Shown: piece after piece, positions 55,764 through 64,000 of the stretch
How the letters are laid out: each line of letters starts with the position of its first letter
How positions within the stretch are numbered: the first letter of the stretch is position 1
The notes under the pieces: model-generated
What the model was told of the DNA's origin: nothing
The model's database searches: none
The model's input: the letters and a program-made list of their open reading frames with translations, nothing else
Translations under genes and position numbers: made by a program
Source of the DNA: Candidula unifasciata
Taxonomy: Eukaryota; Mollusca; Gastropoda; Stylommatophora; Geomitridae
NCBI GenBank assembly: GCA_905116865.2
Contig: CAJHNH020002075.1
Coordinates: 62,001-126,000 of the forward strand
DNA length: 64,000 nt
Direction: 5' to 3'

Positions 55764-56620
55764 TCTTCTTCTTCTCTTCTTCTTCACTTCCTCTTTTACC
55801 GCTGTGGGTGTCGAGGGAGATATAAGGTTCTGTTTCTGGCTCTTCTGGCCGCCTCGACCATAGGCACATCGTGCTGTTGTAGAGCTTCTCTGATGTTATC
55901 CTTCCATATTGTTCTTGGTCTACCTCCTGCTCTACGAGCTTCTTTTCTTTCCATGTATGCTTTGTATGGTATGGTGTCACAAGGCATTCTCTTTAAGTGG
56001 GCAAACCATTTCACTTGCTGTCTTTGTATGTAATTTAAAATTGGTTCTGTGCCGACTTTTTCTTTTATGATGTCATTCCTGATCTTATCTCTTATGGTCA
56101 CTCCTACAGCCCTTCTCAGATATCTCATTTCCATGGTTACTAATTTTCTTTTATGGATTGTTGTGAGTGACCATGTCTGGCACTGGTAGCACAGAGTTGG
56201 AATAAATATGGCGGGGAACGAGAACTGCAAACAAATAAGCCAGTAAAACGGATGTACACGCAAAACTCAGGTCAAGGTAAAAGCCAAAAGTCCATTTTGG
56301 ACGAACAACCGCGACTTACCGCCGGAATTCACAGCCGGTGAACAAGAAGAAGAAGAAGAAGAAGGAATAAATATGCTTTGAATAAGATGTCTCTTTGTGC
56401 TGATTGGGATTGTCTTATGCTGTAAGAGGGGGGAGGGGGGAGGAGGGGGCTAGCTGTCCCAATACTTGGTTTGCTTTACTGCATCTGATGTTAATTTCTT
56501 TATCAAATTTCCCATCCTCGGCAAATGTAGTTCCCAGATATTTAAACTCAGATGCCTGTTTAATGCCTTTGTTCTCTATTGCTATGTTTAGATCTGTCTT
56601 CTTTTTTCCTATTGACATTA
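55764..56620 (-). mobile_element. 5'-truncated LINE (IFIPTLCYQCQTW type) with GAA tail, 12-bp target duplication
   Basis: Flanked by AACGGCGACACT at 55752-55763 and 56621-56632. The minus strand reads MSIGKKKTDLNIAIENKG, ASEFKYLGTTFAEDGKFDKE, IFIPTLCYQCQTW, MRYLRRAVGVT, WFAHLKRMP, RRAGGRPRTIW and ends in GAAGAAGAG. A 153-bp repeat interrupts it at 56211-56363. Confidence 0.9.
56211..56363 (+). mobile_element. Short family 4 repeat nested in a LINE, 12-bp target duplication
   Basis: Flanked by GGAATAAATATG at 56199-56210 and 56364-56375. It carries GCAAAACTCAGGTC, CACAGCCGGTGAAC and a (GAA)6 tail, matching 8890-9010 and 60600-60685. Confidence 0.88.
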
Positions 56621-57019
56621 AACGGCGACACTGGCGGACAATTGTTATCAGCTGTCCGTACTGGTGGCAGAGCACTTTTCTTTTATGACCGTGTGCAATG
56701 ACGCTGGTTCTTATCCCCGACTTTACCATTACCTTCAGATTAATTACTGGAAAATTCACAATCCCGTAAAATGGTGGGTGCGCCTGGGCTATTCCAAAGT
56801 TTAGGTTCCTAAATTTCCATCTGATTTAATCACAATATTTACAACACATCGATTTGCTTCACGTTTGTCACATTTACCTTGTTGAACTCTTGAAGACATT
56901 TTCGTCCTTATTATGAGAATAAATTGTGTTTCCGCTGATCGGTACAACTCACTAATGATACCCTTTAATGCACTTTAATCTGGTAACTCTTCTGCAAATT
57001 TCCACAGCTATAACTTCAG

Positions 57020-57870
57020 CAATTTAGTCATTAAACACTTTAGCACATCTCAAAAATGAATAACCTAACACAGTGCAGTCACTAAACACTTAAGCACACA
57101 GACAACAATACTTTAACTCAGTTAAGTCATTAAACACTTTAGTACACTGTAACAGTAAATGCCTAACAACAGTCCAGTCCTTAAACACTTTAGTACACTG
57201 TAACAGTAAATGCCTAACAACAGTCCAGTCCTTAAACACTTTAGCACACCATAACAGTGAATGAGCTAAAACATTTCAGTCACGAAACACTTTAGCACAC
57301 TTTAACAGTGAATGAGCTAAAACATTTCAGTCACGAAACACTTTAGCACACTTTAACAGTGAATGAGCTAAAACATTTCAGTCACGAAACACTTTAGCAC
57401 ACCATAACAGTGAATGAGCTAAAACATGTCAGTCACGAAACACTTTAGCACACCATAACAGTGAATGAGCTAAAACATTTCAGTCACGAAACACTTTAGC
57501 ACACTTTAACAGTGAATGAGCTAAAACATTTCAGTCACGAAACACTTTAGCACACCATAACAGTGAATGAGCTAAAACATGTCAGTCACGAAACACTTTA
57601 GCACACCATAACAGTGAATGAGCTAAAACATGTCAGTCACGAAACACTTTAGCACACCATAACAGTGAATGAGCTAAAACATGTCAGTCACGAAACACTT
57701 TAGCACACCATAACAGTGAATGCCTTACAAAAGTCCAGTCATTAAACACTTTAGCATACCATTACAGTGAATGACCTAACACAGTTTAGACATGAAACAC
57801 TTCTTGTACACCTTAATAATGAATGTCTGGAACACAATCAAGTCATTAAACACGTCAGCACATCTTAGTC
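57020..57870. repeat. 51-bp tandem array, block C
   Basis: About 16 units. Ten of them (57267-57730) are a homogenised subtype CAGTCACGAAACACTTTAGC ... GTGAATGAGCTAAAACATGT. Outer units resemble those in blocks A and B. Confidence 0.92.
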
Positions 57871-59230
57871 GATGCTGGTCTTAACCTAATAGTCATTAAA
57901 CACTGAATAAGTTAAAACAATCAGTGAAACACATCTTTTTCACAGCAATTTTTAACATATGTGAGAAATGCAACATTCAACAATTTTCCAAACTGTAACA
58001 TTCTAAAATTCATCTCATTCACAAAACATCACGCTTCAGTCACGAAAGGTTTAGTCACGAACGCTTTAGTCACGAACGCTTCAGTCACGAACGCTTCAGA
58101 AACGAGCACTTACGGATATCTCAGAAAAAAATTTCTTCCACTCCCCCACATCACATACACAAAACATTCAAACGCCTTAGATATAAATAATATGAAGAAA
58201 CATCAACCTAATAATCAAACATCTTAATTAAGAAACACTTGAGCACACCTAAAACATAAAACAATTAGACACGTCTGAATCATGAAAACGTTCAACACAC
58301 CTACAACATGAAACAGTTAAACACCCATGAATCATGAGAAATGTCAACACACCTAAAACACAAAATATTTCAAGCCACACCTGAATCATGAAAAATTTAA
58401 ACACACCTAAATCATAAAACATTTATCCCACCTGAAACACAAAACACTTTAACACACTAAAACATAGAATACTTCAACACACCTGAATAATAAAACCTTT
58501 CAACAAACCTGAATCATGAAACACTTCAACACACCCGAATCATTACACATTTCAACACATCTGAATCATGAAACACTTCAATAACCCGAATCAAAAGATT
58601 TCCACACACATGAATCATGAAACACTTCAACACACCTGAGTCATTAAACATTTCAACACACCTGAGTCATGAAACACTTTAACACACACCAATCATGAAA
58701 CATTTTGACACACCTAAATCATGAAACACTTCAACACACCCGAATCATGATGCATTTCACCCACCTAGATAAGGAAACACTTCAACAAACCAAAGACATG
58801 AAACACCTTTAGGTTTTTAAATCACGAAAAACTGCGACACATTAAAGACATGAAACACTTTAAGCGCTCTAAAAAACATGAAACATTTCAACACATATAA
58901 AATATGTAACACTTTAAATTGTCTGAATCAAGAAATATTTCAACACGCCTAATACATAGACCAAAAAAAAAAAAAAAAAGGAGAACTTTATGACTCCTAC
59001 ATCATGAAACATTGCAATACCCTCAAACGTTGAAACAAAACAACTCGTGAGATTATTTGAAACACATGAATCCAAAGTACAGAATTCATGAAATAATTCA
59101 ACTATCTTATATACAACACTTCAACATTATACGATCGTGAAATACGTAATACAAAACCAGACCACTTAAATCTGAATAAGAAAATAAATCAAGATGTCTA
59201 AGTAACAGAACATTTCAATATGTTACTCAA
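57871..59230. repeat. AT-rich field of ~26-bp repeats, block C
   Basis: Best preserved at 58440-58800 (AATCATGAAACACTTCAACACACC). No coding signal. Confidence 0.75.
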
Positions 59231-59702
59231 GCAAACACAGCAGAACCAAATCCAGGTAAAAAATAAAAGGCAAAATTGCGATACAGTAAACCAAACATGA
59301 AAATACATTTTAATGAACGAAAAAAGTGTGTATCTGCATCTAAACACCCTGTTGTCAGATTATGTGTGTGTGTGTGTTTGTGTGTATGTGCGTTTGTGTG
59401 TGTTTTTAAGTTGTGTGTATGTGTGTGGTGTTCAAGTAAGCATCCCCTGTGAGATTGTGCATGTGCGCGCGAATGTGCGTGTGTGTGTATGTAACGTGTG
59501 ACAAACCTTGTCAATTGCACGAGTGACTGTTAGACGGCAATTGAATGGGGTCAAAGCATTAATAATAGACTCTTAAAATGGATTTGAACATATATAGCAA
59601 ATGATCAAAGACACAAACACAAGAACAGATGTAAAGTTTTGATGCAAGAAAGACACACACACAACAAGTAAATATTTAGATAAAAAGTCGACAAAAAAAA
59701 AT

Positions 59703-59762
59703 TGTAGTAGTAGTAGTAGTAGTATTAGTAGTAGTAGCAGCAGCAGCAGCAGCAGCAGCATT

Positions 59763-59797
<35 letters not shown>
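59703..59797. repeat. (AGT)n(AGC)n array
   Basis: Compound trinucleotide tract at the same block position as 9215-9525. Confidence 0.95.
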
Positions 59798-59798
<1 letters not shown>

Positions 59799-61730
59799 TA
59801 GCGGTGTGATTTCGGTTACAGGCGTGAGAGAAAGTTTACACCGTTGTAATGTGTACAACGAGATACTCCATACCCCACCTCGGGTGCCAGTCGGCCGGCG
59901 CTGTGCTGGTTTCACGAGTTCCCAAGCAAGACTCCAGCCACACGTCCTCGTCGTGCGCTACGGATAACGACTCATATGAGCCTAAACCACGAGTATCTCA
60001 GAGCTAGTGGACCCTACAGATGTTGTACCCAGAAATCCTCTAGCTTTTATAAGTCTACCCCCAATTGAATGGGTGTAACATCAACTTAAAAACTCATTTG
60101 GGACATGCGTTTAGCTCGCACACCGAACATACTGCTTTATGACAAAGCTCGGTTTTAACGTTTATCGACTGACAATTATTCTGGCTAGGTTCAAATATCC
60201 GTCAGGAGTCAGGAGTCAGGATGTCGTAATCAGCTGAGTCGCCACCTCACTGCGAACTATTGAAACTCAGCCCTAAACTATGGGATTCACAAGTTCGAGC
60301 CTAAACTATATGATTTTGCACGCAGCTTAGACGAGCTTCATCTTCGGTGGGTGGTATCTCTCGGTTCTGTCCTGCGGGCTTAAATGCAGTTTTCGATGTG
60401 AGATCATCGAATGTCTAACTTCCCTTTGTTGGTTCTGGGGCCCCTTAATAGGGAAAACAAAAATAAAACCACTGCCTACGCGCAAAAGCATGTCGTAAGA
60501 GTGGACTAATTGAAGCTTCCTTCGAAGTCTGTCGGAGTGCATCCGCTTGAGAGGCAAGGAACCAACAGTCTGCATATAAATTAGTCAGATCTGTCAAATG
60601 GATTCATATGCAACACTAAGATTCTAGAACAGGATTGCGCTGAAGGTTACAGCCGGTGAAACGCGAAGAAGAAGAAGAAGAATGTTTCAATTGTATGAGA
60701 TTCACGGCTCAAAATTTCCAACCTTAAACGTCCATCTGTGTTTTAGACAATGTTCAGATGTCAGCAACCGCTGGTCGCACACGCCCAAGTGTCAGGACAA
60801 AACTGAGAAGCTATGCCTGGCGCATGGTTTTCTTCTACTGCCGTGCTAGGTGTCACGATGCAAATCGTAAAATGTATCCAACATGCTGAAGGAGACTGCG
60901 CCCATCTGCTTGGTCGTCGAAGTTCCCAACCAGCGGCCTGCACCCGCAAACAAGGTCTAAATGTCCGCTACATTGGGACCACTCACCGGAGTGTCGGGAG
61001 AAAACGGGGAAGCTTTTCCGATACTGTTGTGCTAGTGGGTTTCCGATTGCAACAACATTGAAGGTGTCTACACTGCTGAAGAAGATTGTGCACATGTGTG
61101 TGGTGATCGCAGTCCGCAACCTAGGAACGCTCACTGCTGATCTCCAAAAGGAGGCCAGTGATGAATGGGAAGCTCAAACACATGGCCACTATGTTTTTTC
61201 ATTCGCACCATCATTATACTTTTCAATATTTATGCTAGAGTTCAATAGCACAGCGTTTTCTGTTACTTGTTGACAGGGGGGGGGGGGGGTATGATTAACA
61301 CTTCTGAGCCAAATACGTGACAAGAAGTGACCATAATAAAAAGCGATACTGCTCGTAGTAGGTTAAGTATGGTCGACTTGTTACCTTTAGTATTCATAAT
61401 GGATTTCAGGACAAAAATAGCCAGATTCGTCACCACAATTACACCAGAAGCGATATGGGAGCATCTCTTTCAAGTATCGAAGTTGAACGTGGTCTTGTGA
61501 ATAGGAATCAGAAATTGGTGGCCGATCAACGGGATAATGAGGACGCCACACAAATCAAGCTACCTCGTGTCCCCAAGAAACATACGAGGACGGCTAACTC
61601 GGGTGAGCAAATGCCCGATGAAGTCGGATGTGTCGGCCGAAAGGCGCAAACATAGCAGCTATACGGTAAACAGGATCAACGTCACCCGGGAGATAATGAA
61701 GAAGAACTACAAAGGAATAAACTAAGCGAT
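59798..61730. other. Non-coding block C sequence with a family 4 SINE-like copy
   Basis: 60425-60685 is a near-full family 4 copy ending (GAA)5. The rest aligns with 9526-10865 and 11529-11720. 60750-61140 holds two weakly similar ~250-bp segments (CTGAAGGAGACTGCGCCCAT / CTGAAGAAGATTGTGCACAT), without an open frame. Confidence 0.6.
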
Positions 61731-62189
61731 CTCACAACAGAGTTATCCTTTTCCCGGAACAGCAGACACACTGTTAATCAGATTTAGAAAATGGGGGTGA
61801 CTGGGATGTGAAGAGCACTTAAACAAACATATAAATGATGTAATATATGTAAGATAGCCCCCCCCCCCTCCCCAATCTCCCTATGGACCCAGTCAAAAAT
61901 GGGTATCAGCTGGTGTACAGTGAAAAAAAGGAACAGATGGGGGACGAGGAAGCTGACCAGTTTAACCGCCATGTTCCGATTGGTCTCTAAGAATATGAGG
62001 TTAGCATTATATTCCACATGCGCCGATTGCAAACAGTCAGAATAATGAAGAATTGTTACCCTCGAACGCCTGAGCTGTAACGAAGCAATCTCCCTGGAAA
62101 CACGTGTGGTGATGTCCACTCAAGCAAGACTGTATGGCAGCAGCTTAATTGTCAGGGTCACTATAATTGCTTACCCAGAAAACCTTTTT
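61731..62189. other. No recognised feature
   Basis: A 111-codon minus-strand frame (61784-62119) with hydrophobic stretches has no motif I can name. A poly-C run lies at 61858-61868. Confidence 0.4.
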
Positions 62190-62620
62190 TTTTTCACTTG
62201 TGGGATATATATGTTTGTGTGAGGTTAAACTAAAATGGGTGAAAACTACTTAAATACATCACTATAGGTTTGCCACCTCACAAAAAGATGAATATGTATG
62301 TGGATAGACTACAAAATGGATGAAAACTACTTACATGCATGACTGTAGGCTTGCACCTCACAGCACGATGTATGTGTTAATGTGTGGTTAGACTACAGAT
62401 GGGTGAAAAACTTACTTACATGCATGACTGTAGGTTTGCACCTCACAAACGATGTATGCGTTAGTGTGTGGTAGACTACAGATGGGTGAAACCACTTACA
62501 TGCATGACTGTAGGCTTGCACCTCACAAAACGATGTATATGTTAGTGTGAATACAATGGTTAGGACTACAGAGGGAAGAAAACAACTTACATGCATGGCT
62601 GTAGGCTTGCACCTCACAAA
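62190..62620. repeat. ~82-bp tandem array spanning an exon end and splice donor, block C
   Basis: About five units. Minus-strand units repeat TGTGAGGTGCAAGCCTACAG followed by CATGCATGTAAGTAG. It is the counterpart of 12870-13690, with independent length and substitutions. Confidence 0.88.
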
Positions 62621-62811
62621 AGTTCAGTGAGCGTCCTTTAAGTTGTCTTGAAAGCATAGCATTCTTAATTTTCACACGTGTTACGGCAGCTAATGACGTC
62701 AGGGGAACATTGAAAATATCTTCATCTGTAGTTGGACCACGATACCATTCAAGAAGAACCATATTTACATCGTAGGTTTCAGTCTAAATCCTTTCAAGCG
62801 TGGCCAAGTAT
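62591..62811 (-). pseudogene. Paralogous FTP C-terminal half exon with 1-bp deletion (block C copy)
   Basis: It aligns along its length with 13654-13875, with the same CCTCAG acceptor and GTAAGT donor. It starts DTWPRLKGF and ends RSLNFCEVQAYSHA. It is 221 instead of 222 bp: one base is missing near 62788 after RLKGF, so the exon cannot be read through in one frame. It is either a decayed gene copy or an assembly error. Its N-terminal partner exon would lie right of the window, judging by the 2.7-kb intron in the other copy. It is followed on its 3' side by the same ~82-bp array. Confidence 0.7.
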
Positions 62812-63060
62812 CTGAGGCAAACAGAAAGTCTCCAATTCTTGAAGCTTGTCACTAATACTCGCAATAATATCATGTGACATGCAACCATGAAAAATACACG
62901 AATTACTCTGAGCTGTACAGGGAAGTGGGGATATTGGGGCTCAGGACACTGATCACTCCTGAATCCCACCGCTCTCACAAGAAAACATGCAGTGGTCCAA
63001 GAGGCCCTTTATCCATATATATTAGAAGTTCTCTTCTAAATGTATATAGGCTGGAAAAGA

Positions 63061-64000
63061 CTACAGCTCAGCAGCCTGAAGATCTTGATTTAATCTGGTT
63101 TAAAAATGACAATGAGACTATATAAAACGGTTAGTCTTAGACATTAAGATGGAGGAAATCTGGAAAAGTCTGGCCACTGGGTATAAACGACTTGTTTATT
63201 TTTTTCAGCAATCTATGTGACTTCCGGACGGACCCTGTGAGAGACCTACCCTGCTGTCGCGGGCTTTGCACATTGGGCCAGTCAGCAGGTATGGCGACCG
63301 CAGCGAAAGGCCGTGGTCAAGACTGACTTCGCAGGTGGAGTACTTTCAATTGATAGGTAATATTAGATTTGATTCCATTGTGCATCTTTGCTAGGAGGTA
63401 GTTTGATGCAAGTCGCTATAAGTGATTTGTTGGCATATTGAAGCTTAACGCACTTGTTCAATATTTTTTGGTTTTTTGCCAAGGTTGAGGTAATCTTGCT
63501 GAGCGTATGCTGTCATAATATTTCCATTGTTAGCTGGAGATGATGATCGCTTTAGACCCTGGTCGAGCACTTTTGTTGTTGTAAATGTTAATCGTGGCTT
63601 AGCACTTGTAGTTAGTGTGCTTAGTTTAGTTTATTTGTTATTTGGCTGATCCTAGACTTACACAGAAGTTTTTTGTTAGGGTTGATATATTTGATCTCAC
63701 CTTGTGTCGCGCGCCCACTGGGTAAATACACTGATATAGTGAGGGTGTGGGTTTGATCCTTAACAATGCCCACCCACGTGAGAAACTGGACTATTATCTA
63801 AGCTATGTTGATCCTAGACAGTCCTGGATAGCAAGAAAACAGCGAGTGGCTCGTTCCATCAAATGAAAGTTGCTGTACTTGTATCCACAGGAGTAGGAGA
63901 AGGGATAGATAGATATCAGGATACACCCACTGTGATATTATCTCGATACCAGTTAACCCCTTTCGACTATTCTCCTCTCCTGGCATTCCTAAAAAGCCCC
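63061..64000. other. No recognised feature
   Basis: Expected to be intron of the second FTP gene copy, by analogy with 13876-16576. A weak B-box-like GGGTTTGATCC lies near 63748. I call no gene. Confidence 0.4.

Larger units (their letters stand above)
54480..63060. repeat. Block C of the A/B/C long paralogous repeat
   Basis: Collinear with block B (6081-14110), including the 51-bp array, AT-rich field, trinucleotide tract, ~82-bp array and FTP exon. It carries its own insertions at 54765-56620 and 60425-60685. Confidence 0.75.

Noticed and set aside
60813..61134. 82- and 93-codon frames on opposite strands
   Set aside because: Mutually antisense, no motif, and not conserved as frames in block B.
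63180..63330. Possible plus-strand exon after a TTTTTTCAG acceptor-like site
   Set aside because: No frame, motif or donor supports it.

Overview
The window looks like nuclear DNA of a metazoan, most likely a mollusc (inference). It is AT-rich and dominated by non-LTR retrotransposon (LINE) relics, SINEs, mini- and microsatellites. No operons, rRNA genes or functional tRNA genes were seen. The one host gene I can reconstruct lies on the minus strand. It has five phase-1 exons with GT-AG introns and encodes an 8-cysteine EGF-like module followed by two fucolectin-like (FTP, F5/8 type C-like) lectin domains. That architecture is familiar from molluscan secreted or receptor proteins.

Layout. 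About 0.6-6.1 kb (block A), 6.1-14.1 kb (block B) and 54.5-63.1 kb (block C) are three diverged copies of one long non-coding block. Each holds a 51-bp tandem array, an AT-rich region of ~26-bp repeats and a (TG)n tract; B and C also carry a trinucleotide array. B and C end at their right side in paralogous FTP exons. In both, the exon's splice donor has been drawn into an ~82-bp tandem array. The reconstructed gene runs leftward from 25.1 to 13.65 kb: EGF, FTP1 (two exons), FTP2 (two exons). Its introns hold a 2.3-kb hAT-like element, LINE and SINE pieces and microsatellites. The FTP exon in block C belongs to a second, frameshifted or partial gene copy cut by the window edge.

26-42 kb is a nest of LINEs. 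A near-full-length RTE-like element (28584-32176, 12-bp target duplication) is interrupted by a tRNA-derived SINE. There are many 5'-truncated copies, RNase H-bearing LINE tails (two of which seeded satellites), a deleted pogo/Tigger transposon (38378-39607) and a complete 221-bp SINE (41608-41828).

The clearest intact unit is an LTR retrotransposon at 42312-49280 (minus strand). Its two 698-bp LTRs differ at two sites, its target duplication GGCTG is perfect, and one uninterrupted 1520-codon gag-pol frame is present. The pol order is protease - integrase - reverse transcriptase - RNase H. This is the Ty1/copia-like order in a Ty3/gypsy-type protein, as in the Gmr1 lineage. 49.3-54.3 kb holds further LINE pieces, a 132-bp TTAA-flanked MITE and several satellites. 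No cellular pathway other than the FTP/EGF gene can be read here; everything else is repeat biology.
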